This document shows, piece by piece, positions 26,506-34,057 of a stretch of DNA of 64,000 nt (position 1 is the stretch's first letter; each line of letters starts with the position of its first letter). Both the position numbers and the translations under genes were made by a program. The notes beneath the pieces are model-generated. The model ran no database searches and was not told the origin of the DNA. It saw nothing but the letters and a program-made list of their open reading frames with translations. The DNA comes from Paracoccus sp. IB05 (GTDB taxonomy: Bacteria; Pseudomonadota; Alphaproteobacteria; Rhodobacterales; Rhodobacteraceae), in NCBI RefSeq assembly GCF_016405985.1, contig NZ_JAEFCF010000005.1:124001-188000 (forward strand), given 5' to 3'.

Positions 26506-27264
26506 ATGTCCGATGATATTGTCCTGAAAGCGACGGGTCTGACCAAGGATTTCAAAGGGTTTCGTGCCGTGGATGCGGTGAACCTGAATGTTCAGCGCGG
26601 TTCCGTCCATGCGCTGATCGGCCCGAATGGCGCCGGAAAATCCACCTGTTTCAATCTCCTGACCAAGTTCCTGACTCCAAGTGCCGGCACCATCACCTAT
26701 GATGGCCGTGACATCACCCGCCTGAAGCCGGAGGTGATTGCGCGGATGGGTCTCGTGCGCTCGTTTCAGATTTCGGCAGTGTTCGGCTCGATGACCGCGC
26801 TTGAAAATGTGCGCATTGCCCTGCAGCGGCGCCGCCATGGCGACAGCTGGGATTTCTGGCGCAGCCAGAAGGTTCTGGCGCGCCTCGAAGATGAGGCAAT
26901 GGACCTGCTGGATCAGGTCGGCATGACAGGGTTCGCCCGGGAACAGGCCAGTGATCTTTCCTACGGGCGCAAGCGTGCGCTGGAAATCGCCACCACGCTG
27001 GCGCTGGATCCCAAAGTCCTGCTGCTCGACGAGCCGATGGCCGGCATGACGCAGGAGGATGTCGCCCGCATCACCACCCTGATCGCGCGGGTCGCTGTCG
27101 GGCGCACCGTGCTGATGGTCGAACATAATCTCTCGGTGGTCGCCACGCTTTGCGACCGCATTACCGTCCTCGCACGCGGCGCCATCCTGGCAGAGGGCAG
27201 CTATGACGAGGTTTCCAAAGACCCGCAGGTCATCAATGCCTATATCGGGGTGCCCAATGGCTGA
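26506..27264 (+). CDS. livG: Liv-type ABC transporter ATP-binding protein LivG
   Basis: 252 residues. Walker A GPNGAGKST, Walker B VLLLDEPMAGM, the LivG-type signature LSYGRKRALEIA and H-loop MVEHNL are intact. One of two cytoplasmic ATPases of the carboxylate or branched-chain-type importer. It overlaps the livF start by 8 bp. Named by family; substrate not implied. Confidence 0.93.
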   Translation: MSDDIVLKATGLTKDFKGFRAVDAVNLNVQRGSVHALIGPNGAGKSTCFNLLTKFLTPSAGTITYDGRDITRLKPEVIARMGLVRSFQISAVFGSMTALENVRIALQRRRHGDSWDFWRSQKVLARLEDEAMDLLDQVGMTGFAREQASDLSYGRKRALEIATTLALDPKVLLLDEPMAGMTQEDVARITTLIARVAVGRTVLMVEHNLSVVATLCDRITVLARGAILAEGSYDEVSKDPQVINAYIGVPNG

Positions 27265-27976
27265 CAGGCTTTCTCAGAACCCGCATTTTCAGGTCACGGA
27301 TCTTGAGGCCTGGTATGGTGAAAGCCATGTGCTGCACAGGGTCAGTTTCGACATTCGCGAAGGCGAGGTGGTGACCCTGCTGGGCCGCAATGGCGCCGGC
27401 AAAAGCACCACGCTCAAATCCATCATGGGCATGATCAAACGCCGCCAGGGTTCTGTCCGGCTGCGGGAAAAAGAGCTGGGCCGTGCCTCCAGCCGGGCCA
27501 TCGCCCGGGCCGGAATCGCCTTTTGCCCGGAAGATCGCGGCATCTATTCCAGCCTGACCGTGGAAGAGAACCTGATGCTGCCGCCGGTGGTGGCCAGCGG
27601 TGGCATGAGCGTGGCCGAGATCCACACGCTTTTCCCGAACCTCGCCGAACGCCGCCGGAGCCAGGGCACACGGCTTTCGGGCGGCGAACAGCAGATGCTG
27701 GCGATCGGCCGGATCCTGCGCACCGGCGCCCGGCTTTTGCTGCTTGATGAGCCGACCGAGGGTCTGGCTCCGGTGATTGTGCAACAGATCGGCGCCACCA
27801 TCCGCCAGCTGAAAGAGCGCGGCTATACGGTGCTGCTGGTTGAACAGAATTTCCACTTCGCGGCGTCGGTGGCCGACCGCCATTACGTGATGGATCACGG
27901 TCAGGTGGTCGACATGATCCCTGGCCCGGAAATCGCCGACAATATGGCGAAACTCAGCACATATCTGGGGGTCTGA
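27257..27976 (+). CDS. livF: Liv-type ABC transporter ATP-binding protein LivF
   Basis: 239 residues from MADRLSQNPHF, the start that overlaps the livG stop. Walker A GRNGAGKST, signature LSGGEQQMLAIG, Walker B LLLLDEPTEGL and H-loop LVEQNF are present. Partner ATPase of LivG in the Liv-type importer. Confidence 0.93.
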   Translation: MADRLSQNPHFQVTDLEAWYGESHVLHRVSFDIREGEVVTLLGRNGAGKSTTLKSIMGMIKRRQGSVRLREKELGRASSRAIARAGIAFCPEDRGIYSSLTVEENLMLPPVVASGGMSVAEIHTLFPNLAERRRSQGTRLSGGEQQMLAIGRILRTGARLLLLDEPTEGLAPVIVQQIGATIRQLKERGYTVLLVEQNFHFAASVADRHYVMDHGQVVDMIPGPEIADNMAKLSTYLGV

Positions 27977-27985
27977 GGCGCAAAT

Positions 27986-28870
27986 ATGCTTATATTCGGA
28001 ATACCGCTGCAGCTGCTGTCGACCCAGATCCTGCTGGGTCTGATCAATGGCGCATTTTACGCGATCCTCAGCCTTGGGCTTGCGATCATCTTTGGCCTGC
28101 TGAACATCGTAAATTTCGCCCATGGCGCCTTTTACATGATGGGGGCCTTTGGCGCATTGCTGATGCTGGATCACTTTGCGATGAATTACTGGCTGGCGCT
28201 GCTAGTGGTGCCGCTGACCATCGGTCTGCTGGGCTGTGTGATCGAACGGCTGATCCTGCGCCGGATTTATGATCTCGACCACCTCTATGGCATGATCCTG
28301 ACCTTCGGCATGGGGCTGGTGATTGTCGGGCTGTTTCGCAATCAATATGGCGCGACGGGCCTGCCCTATTCGATGCCCGCAGCTTTGCAGGGCGGGTATA
28401 ATCTCGGCTTCATGTTTCTGCCGGCCTCGCGCGCCTTCGTGATCCTCGCCTCGGTGGCGGTCTGTCTGGTGACCTGGCTGGTGATCGAGAAGACGAGGCT
28501 CGGCTCCTGGCTGCGGGCGGCAACCGAAAAACCGGAACTGACCGAGGCTTTCGGCATCAATGTGCCATTGCTGATCACCCTGACTTACGGCTTTGGTGTC
28601 GCCCTTGCCGGCTTTGCCGGTGTCCTCGCCGCGCCGATCTATTCGGTCAATCCGATGATGGGGTCTGACCTGATCATCGTGGTGTTTGCGGTGGTGGTGA
28701 TCGGCGGCATGGGGTCGATCTCGGGCGCGATCCTGACCGGCTTTATGCTGGGGCTGGTAGAAGGGGTAACCAAGGTCTTCTGGCCACAGGCCTCGACGAC
28801 GGTGATCTTCGTCATCATGGCAATCGTCCTTCTGATCCGCCCCGCCGGGCTGTTCGGCAAGCAGGCCTGA
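27986..28870 (+). CDS. livH: Liv-type ABC transporter permease LivH
   Basis: 294 residues with about eight hydrophobic helices, starting LLSTQILLGLINGAFYAILSLGLAIIFGLLNIVNFAHGAFYMMGAF, the LivH hallmark. The EAA-like region ATEKPELTEAFGINV and a GGMGSISGAI loop lie in the C-terminal half. Inner-membrane channel subunit paired with LivM. Confidence 0.93.
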   Translation: MLIFGIPLQLLSTQILLGLINGAFYAILSLGLAIIFGLLNIVNFAHGAFYMMGAFGALLMLDHFAMNYWLALLVVPLTIGLLGCVIERLILRRIYDLDHLYGMILTFGMGLVIVGLFRNQYGATGLPYSMPAALQGGYNLGFMFLPASRAFVILASVAVCLVTWLVIEKTRLGSWLRAATEKPELTEAFGINVPLLITLTYGFGVALAGFAGVLAAPIYSVNPMMGSDLIIVVFAVVVIGGMGSISGAILTGFMLGLVEGVTKVFWPQASTTVIFVIMAIVLLIRPAGLFGKQA

Positions 28871-28918
28871 GATGGCCCGTCAGAAACCAAGGCCCTTCAG
28901 ACCGCAGGAGCATTGCAC

Positions 28919-29884
28919 ATGACCACGCAACCCGAGATCACCGCCGCCGGCCTGCCTGGCATGAGCGCAAGCCATCGCAACCTTTTCCTGCTTTTGCTGG
29001 CAATCGTCGCTGTGGCACCCTTCCTGGCCTATCCTTTGCTGGTGATCAAAGTGCTCTGCTTCGGGCTGTTTGCCCTGTCTCTCAACCTGATGCTGGGCAA
29101 TCTGGGGCTGCTCTCGTTCGGTCATGCCGCCTATTTCGGCCTGTCCTCCTATGCTGCGGCCCATGCCGCGAAAGTCTGGGGCTTTACCCCCGAATTCGCG
29201 CTTGGCTTTGCGGTCCTGGTGGCCGTTGTGACCGGTGCGGTGTTTGGCGCGCTTTGCGTGCGCCGCCAGGGCATCTATTTTGCCATGGTGACACTCGCCT
29301 TCGCCCAGATGATCTATTTCTTCTCGCTCCAGGCTCCGTTTACCGGCGGCGAGGATGGCATCCAGAATGTGCCGCGCGGGGCGTTGTTCGGCCTCTTCTC
29401 GCTGCAAAGTGATATGGCGCTTTATGCCCTTGTCGCTGTCGTGTTCTTCGTCGCGGTGCTGGCCCTCTACCGTATCACCTGGTCGCCTTTTGGTCAGGTC
29501 CTGCGGGCGATCCGCGACAATGAACCGCGCGCGATCTCGCTGGGCTACCGCGTTGATCGCTACAAATGGACAGTTTTCGTGCTGGCCGCAGGTTTCGCCG
29601 GGCTGGCGGGCGGACTGAAGGCGATTTCCTTTCAGCTGGCGAGCCTCACCGATGTCTATTGGGGCATGTCGGGCGAGGTGGTGCTGATGGTGATGATCGG
29701 CGGCATGGCGACATTCTTCGGACCGCTGATCGGGGCGCTGCTGGTGATCTGGATGCAAAACGAGCTGGCGGCTTTCGGCGCCTGGGTCACCATCGTCCAG
29801 GGGCTGGTCTTCATGGCCTGTATCCTCGTCTTCCGCAAAGGCCTGCTCGGGACCATTGCCGACAGGCTGGGGCTTAAGGTCTGA
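28919..29884 (+). CDS. livM: Liv-type ABC transporter permease LivM
   Basis: 321 residues from the ATG at 28919, nine bases after GGAG; a TTG six bases earlier is too close to it. LivM features: LNLMLGNLGLLSFGHAAYFGLSSYAAA, RRQGIYFAMVTLAFAQMIYF and FGQVLRAIRDNEPRAISLGYRVDRYKW. Last gene of the import block; a hairpin follows the stop codon. Confidence 0.93.
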   Translation: MTTQPEITAAGLPGMSASHRNLFLLLLAIVAVAPFLAYPLLVIKVLCFGLFALSLNLMLGNLGLLSFGHAAYFGLSSYAAAHAAKVWGFTPEFALGFAVLVAVVTGAVFGALCVRRQGIYFAMVTLAFAQMIYFFSLQAPFTGGEDGIQNVPRGALFGLFSLQSDMALYALVAVVFFVAVLALYRITWSPFGQVLRAIRDNEPRAISLGYRVDRYKWTVFVLAAGFAGLAGGLKAISFQLASLTDVYWGMSGEVVLMVMIGGMATFFGPLIGALLVIWMQNELAAFGAWVTIVQGLVFMACILVFRKGLLGTIADRLGLKV

Positions 29885-29894
29885 GGATCATCAG

Positions 29895-29930
29895 GGTCGT
29901 CCGGCGTCGCCTCACAGGCACCGGACGACC
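29895..29930 (+). terminator. Hairpin terminator after livM
   Basis: GGTCGTCCGG and CCGGACGACC are perfect 10-base arms around 16 bases, beginning 11 bp after the livM stop. Only a weak T run (GGGTTTCCC) follows. It marks the end of the catabolic island. Confidence 0.7.
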
Positions 29931-29946
29931 GGGTTTCCCGGGGTTT

Positions 29947-30330
29947 TCATCCGTCGCAGACCTGGTCCCTGGCGAGCGTATGAAGTTGCAGATGGCGCAT
30001 ATCAAGCTGTCGCACAGCCGCCGTTTTTACTTCGTGCCTGCCCTCTGCAGACCTGTGATCTCTGCCATCGGGCCCGAACCGATGGCGCCTCGATGGCGTC
30101 GATGTCTGACGCGCACAGGCACGGCTTCCGTGGCCGCAGGGACCAGCCTAAAAGAAGAAGTGCCGCCGCGCTCCGCCTGCGGCCAGCTTCTCCACCAGCT
30201 TGCGGATTTGGTCTGGCCGGTTCGGCACGGATCTCCGATGCGGAACCTCATCGCCACGCGTGCCCTGTGCAACAGCAACGGAAATCGCTGCCTTGTGGAC
30301 GTCCGGCCCGACAAGCGCGCTATGTTCCAT
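29947..30330 (-). pseudogene. IS110-family transposase fragment
   Basis: Reading leftward from ATG at 30330, MEHSALVGPDVHKAAISVAVA and PNRPDQIRKLVEKLAAGGARRHFFF match the N terminus of IS110-type (DEDD) transposases. An amber codon then interrupts at 30148-30150, followed in the same frame by AGPCGHG. The family reads FCYEAGPCGYG here. Similarity fades after about 30127 although the frame stays open to 29947. The remaining catalytic domain is missing. This is a dead remnant at the left border of the accessory island. Confidence 0.7.
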
Positions 30331-30767
30331 TCGGTCTCTCCCCCGTTCCGGAGGCGCGGCGCCAGCCAATCTGGAGCAACCCTCGAACGGAGAATACCGC
30401 TGGAGAGGCCACCGACCTGGTCGGCTCCTCCAGAGATCACGGGGGCTAAGATCTGGTACCCATGCGCGGATCCTGCCGGGTCCACCGCCCCCGGCAGGCT
30501 GCAGGACAAGGGAATCGATCATGCTGCAGGCTTGCTCTCGCCTGTCTGAGCTGATTTCCGGGTGCCTAAAGCCGGGCGTTCGGGCGTGTGGCAGCCGACC
30601 CCGGCGACAAAAACCGCAGGAACCGGCCCGGAACGCAATTTGATGCTGCAACTGCGACAAAACTTTTGCGAGAGCATTTTGATCTGCACAATGCTTGTGG
30701 TATGAACTCTGCCATAGGTTGCAGCCCCGAGCGGGCGGCAGACACAGGTCATGCAGGAGATACCGCG
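30331..30767. other. Non-coding stretch upstream of small exported protein
   Basis: No supported gene. The right part (30640-30720) is more AT-rich (GCGACAAAACTTTTGCGAGAGCATTTTGATC) and may hold the promoter of the small exported protein at 30768. The left part borders the IS110 fragment. Confidence 0.35.
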
Positions 30768-31079
30768 ATGAATTTCAAAGCCGGGGCAATTGTCGCCCTT
30801 CTGATCTTGCCCACGCTGGCACAGGCCCAGAGCGTAACTGCGCCCGCTCCCACGGGGACCGAACCTGCAGCGAATACCGGTGCTGCCGGTGGCGCGGCAG
30901 GCGGTGCAGCAGGCGGGGCCACCGGCTTCGGCCCGCTGGTCGGTACGCTGGGTGTGGGCGGAACCCTGACTGCGGCGGGCGCGCTGCTGGTGGTTGGCGC
31001 CGCAATCACCGGGGATTCCGATGGGCCCTCCACAACCCCGACCACGCCCTCGACGCCCTCGACCCCGTCGACCAACTGA
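30768..31079 (+). CDS. Small exported Gly/Ala-rich hypothetical protein
   Basis: 103 residues with AGGAGA eight bases upstream. Signal peptide FKAGAIVALLILPTLAQAQS. The mature protein opens with T/P/A-rich sequence, then GGAAGGAAGGATGFGPLVG, a hydrophobic GGTLTAAGALLVVGAAI stretch resembling a glycine-zipper membrane segment, and a TPTTPSTPSTPST tail. Not recognised as a named family. Probably a secreted or envelope-associated protein. It is followed by a terminator-like hairpin, so it looks like an intact single-gene unit between IS remnants. Confidence 0.65.
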   Translation: MNFKAGAIVALLILPTLAQAQSVTAPAPTGTEPAANTGAAGGAAGGAAGGATGFGPLVGTLGVGGTLTAAGALLVVGAAITGDSDGPSTTPTTPSTPSTPSTN

Positions 31080-31109
31080 TCCGGCAGGGCTGACCCTGTC
31101 TCTCCTGAC

Positions 31110-31140
31110 AACGGGATCGGCCCTGGTGGCCGGCCCCGTT
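31110..31140 (+). terminator. Hairpin terminator after small exported protein gene
   Basis: AACGGG...CCCGTT outer arms and CGGCC...GGCCG inner arms form a long stem with one A-C mismatch and loop CTGGT, about 30 bp after the stop codon. The T-tract is weak. Confidence 0.55.
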
Positions 31141-31387
31141 CCTGTATCGGCCCCTGTTCGCCCATCTTCCTTTTCCCGGTTTTGCCTTTTCCGGCCCAAT
31201 CACAGCCAGGCACCGCAAGGGCAGCTTCCACCGGCAGGTTTGTCGGCCGGATGTGAGTCCATGGCAGTGTCAGGTTGTTGCGGTGGGACTGGCGGCGACA
31301 GGGTCTCGCTCGGATTTTGACTCCTGATCCGGCCCGGCTGAAGGGGGCTCGCTTCCCGTGCAGCATCGTCGGTTACGCCGTTTGGAT

Positions 31388-31850
31388 TTATAATCGGTTT
31401 CCAAAGATGTGGAGGTCCAGCCATTCATTGCGGACCGTTCTGTTATAACGCTCGACGTAAGCGTTCTGCTGCGGCTTTCCGGGCTGGATGTGGTTCAGGG
31501 CAATACCCTGCCTCTCGGCCCAGATCATCAGCGTTCAGCGGATGTAATCCGGGACCGTTTCCCCGACGAACGGGGTCAGCGACCGGACCACGCGCTCTGC
31601 CCGAAGCGAGAAGTCGACCTCGATGCCGAGGCCCTCTCGGTTGAAGCCGTCCAGCACGTTTAGCAGCCGGAACCGGCGGCCATCGGTCAATCGGTCAGCG
31701 ATGAAGTCCATTGACCAGACCTCGCTCGGCGCCTCCGGGATGCTGAGTTCTTCAGGCTTGTCGCGTATGATCCTTGGCCTGGGCTTGACCCGCAGGTTCA
31801 GCTCCAGTTCGCAGCAGATCCGTTGGGCACGCTTGTGGTGCCAGGGCGTC
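31388..31850 (-). pseudogene. IS3-family transposase OrfB fragment with nonsense codon
   Basis: The leftward frame reads [20 protein letters not shown], then [22 protein letters not shown], and ends GKPQQNAYVERYNRTVRNEWL. These are the integrase-core landmarks of IS3 OrfB. A TGA at 31535-31537 interrupts the frame. The region that normally holds the second catalytic Asp (DNGPEY) is replaced by a shortened GETVPDYIR stretch. Both the N terminus and OrfA are absent. Inactive remnant. Confidence 0.75.
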
Positions 31851-31998
31851 CGCCATGGCCCTGAACCTCTGGCGGCTCATGGCGGCCGCCCTGGACGTTG
31901 CGCATGTGCAGGAAACATAGCCCCTGGCCCCAGGTCCCGGCCCGCCCCGCACGCCCCGGCGTATCGTCGGGGCAGACCTTAACACATGGAGAGAGAGG

Positions 31999-32478
31999 AT
32001 GCGAACCAGACCTGTCCCTGAGACTGCAATCTTCGGCATCGATAGCGGCAAGAAGGTGTTCCACATTGTTGCCCTGAATGCGGCTGGAGGGATTGTCCAG
32101 CGCACCAAATTCTCGCGTGACATGTTAATGACCTTTTTTGACGCCGCGCCGAGAGCTCTGGTTGGCATGGACGACCTGACCCTGCGCAGTGCCGTTGAGA
32201 TCACCGGGGCGCCGGAAAGCGCAACCTTCGCGGTTTCGGCAGCCAATCCCGAGGTCGTGGCCTCCATTGTCCGGATGGTGACGGCGCATGCGACGACGAC
32301 GGATGATCAAGCAGGCTGGCGCTGTCAGGTCGCGACCAGCGATATCGGCGCTGTTATGACCGTCACGGGCGATGCCGCGCAGATCCGCGCGCTCGGCTTC
32401 ATCCGCGTGATGACGGTGGGAATGCACCATCAGACCCATCACCGGGCCCTTGCCACGGGTGCCGCCCCGCACGACTGA
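31999..32478 (+). pseudogene. Chimeric frame: IS110-type N terminus joined to remnant of a His-rich hypothetical protein
   Basis: Residues 10-57 (IFGIDSGKKVFHIVALNAAG, FFDAAPRALVGMD) match the IS110/IS1111 transposase N terminus. After residue 60 the similarity stops. Residues 95-159 (MVTAHATTTDDQAGWRCQV, AQIRALGFIRVMTVGMHHQ, THH) look like the C terminus of an unrelated metal-locus hypothetical. The frame therefore appears to be the scar of an insertion and deletion event rather than a functional gene. It directly precedes the copper-related genes. Confidence 0.5.
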
Positions 32479-32484
32479 ACGGGA

Positions 32485-32952
32485 TCAGGCGGCAGCGTAG
32501 CTCGTGAAGACACTGCCGCTGCCGTCCGGTCCGACAAGGATGACGTCATAGGCCTCGCGCTCGGACTCGGGTCCCATGCCGGGTGACCCGTAGGGCATGC
32601 CAGGCACCGAGAGACCGACAGCGACAGGTCGTTCAGCCAAAAGTCGGCGGATGTCGGCGGCGGGAACGTGCCCCTCGACCGTGTAGTCGCCGATGGTGGC
32701 GGTATGGCAGGAGGCGAGGTCTTCCGAAATGCCGCGCTCGCGCTTGAACATCTCAAGCTCCCCGATGCTGCGTTCCTCGAAGGTTACGCGAAAGCCGCTG
32801 TCGCGCAGATGTCCGATCCACCCGTTGCAACAAGGGCAACCCGGATCCTTTACGACGTGGATGGATTCGTCGCCCTCTGCAAGGGCCGGGGTTGCCGCAA
32901 TGGCGGCCAGCCAAGGAACGGCGGCGAGAACCGTGCGCCGGGACAGTGTCAT
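32485..32952 (-). CDS. DUF411-family metal-binding protein, Tat-exported
   Basis: 155 residues from MTLSRRTVLAAVPWL, with AAGG upstream; TLSRRTVLA is a twin-arginine motif followed by a hydrophobic core and ALA-E cleavage. The mature DUF411 domain contains HVVKDPGCPCCNGW (CxxC-type pair), SCHTATIGDYTVEGHVPAADI and GLSVPGMPYGSPGMG. DUF411 proteins occur in copper resistance loci and are thought to bind copper. A second, damaged copy lies at 36179, on the far side of the multicopper oxidase. Confidence 0.88.
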   Translation of the reverse strand: MTLSRRTVLAAVPWLAAIAATPALAEGDESIHVVKDPGCPCCNGWIGHLRDSGFRVTFEERSIGELEMFKRERGISEDLASCHTATIGDYTVEGHVPAADIRRLLAERPVAVGLSVPGMPYGSPGMGPESEREAYDVILVGPDGSGSVFTSYAAA

Positions 32953-33019
32953 GATGTCGACCTTACATAGGGACTTTTCAGTAAACATAGCTGCTAGTTC
33001 GGGTATCGGCGAGCAAAGT

Positions 33020-33397
33020 CTAATGAACCCGGCGACCGATCACCGAAATGCTACTCTGGCCGCAGGTCCCCGGCTTGAACCAGCAGAACCCCGTGATTTC
33101 GTCGTCATCGGTGATTGTCCGCGTGACAACGCCGGGCAGCCCGGCAAAGCCCGGCATCATCCGTTTCGGATACCAGGCCATCGGCAGGCCGTCAAATCCG
33201 GGCACAGCGTCCAGCACCCGTGACAGCGCAATGGTGCAGCTGGCCTTTGGCACCGCACCATAGGCCATTGCCCGCTGCACGATCAGCGCTGCCACTTCCG
33301 GCGGCACCCCGACTGTCTGTTCAACAATGTCGCAGGTCTCGCGGGCCTGGCAGTCGAAGCAGAAATCCACCATCTTCGGGGTGATCCCGAAATGCAT
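33020..33397 (-). CDS. Hypothetical protein with CxxC and Cys-rich N terminus
   Basis: 125 residues from MHFGITPKMVDF; CGAGGG lies seven bases upstream. CFDCQARETCD near residue 13 gives three closely spaced cysteines, and two more appear in GFCWFKPGTCGQ. Not recognised. No signal peptide or membrane helix is visible. It is divergent from the copper-oxidase operon and upstream of the DUF411 gene on the same strand, so a metal-sensing or metal-handling role is possible but unproven. Confidence 0.55.
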   Translation of the reverse strand: MHFGITPKMVDFCFDCQARETCDIVEQTVGVPPEVAALIVQRAMAYGAVPKASCTIALSRVLDAVPGFDGLPMAWYPKRMMPGFAGLPGVVTRTITDDDEITGFCWFKPGTCGQSSISVIGRRVH

Positions 33398-33530
33398 GTC
33401 GTTACCCTCGGGCAGCCAGGGGTGCCGCCATGGCAAGAAGACGTTTTTCATCGATGCACTGTCCCGCGTTCTTCGCAGCTTCTGCGCAATCGCTATGGAG
33501 TCCAGTAAGCTCTGCGCCAGTCCGGCTGGA

Positions 33531-33569
33531 AATTCTGAAGCTTGGCATTGATGCCGCAGCTTCAGAATT
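33531..33569. repeat. Long nested palindrome in divergent intergenic region
   Basis: AATTCTGAAGCT (33531-33542) and AGCTTCAGAATT (33558-33569) are perfect 12-base arms. Between them GGCAT-TG-ATGCC forms an inner stem. The whole 39 bases can fold as one hairpin or cruciform. It lies between the divergent genes at 33397 and 33639 and has no T-tract, so an operator or mobile-element end is more likely than a terminator. Confidence 0.7.
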
Positions 33570-33638
33570 CGGGGGCTCGATCAGGGACACCAAACTGTCA
33601 GGTGACGGAAGCGGGCCATCCTGATAGATGTCTCAGAC

Positions 33639-33992
33639 ATGGCGTTCCTCACGTTTCGCATGCATCTCCTGATCCTCGCCGCCTATATGCTCGCGGCGAT
33701 CCTTCCGGTATTGGCTCCGGGCGAACGGCAGCAAGCTCAGGCAGACCATGCGCAGATGATGGCGATTGCCGGCCATCTGGCGCATATGCCCGCGACGGAC
33801 GGCCCGAACGACCTGACGCAGCAGCTGATCTGTCAGCAGCATTGCCTGTTCGCCGCTGCGGCCTTTCCTGCGCCGGATCGGGAAGCTGAAACTGTCGCGC
33901 GGTTCTCCGATGTGGAGGCTGGCGTCGACATCCTTGCTGCCTCGCTGGCCATTCCGCCTCCAGGACCGCCTCCCAAGATCGCCGTGATCTGA
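33639..33992 (+). CDS. Hypothetical small membrane or exported protein
   Basis: 117 residues. An N-terminal hydrophobic helix (MHLLILAAYMLAAILPVLAP) is followed by a His/Met-containing segment (ADHAQMMAIAGHLAHMPA) and LICQQHCLFAAAAFP. The C terminus is proline-rich (IPPPGPPPK). Unrecognised. It precedes the multicopper oxidase by 65 bp on the same strand, so it may be a copper-operon envelope protein. An ATG at 33660 is an alternative start. Confidence 0.55.
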   Translation: MAFLTFRMHLLILAAYMLAAILPVLAPGERQQAQADHAQMMAIAGHLAHMPATDGPNDLTQQLICQQHCLFAAAAFPAPDREAETVARFSDVEAGVDILAASLAIPPPGPPPKIAVI

Positions 33993-34057
33993 GCCTGCGG
34001 CTCCGGCATTCGCCGGGGCCGTTTGTCCAGTTCACGACGCGATACAGGAGAATTCGC

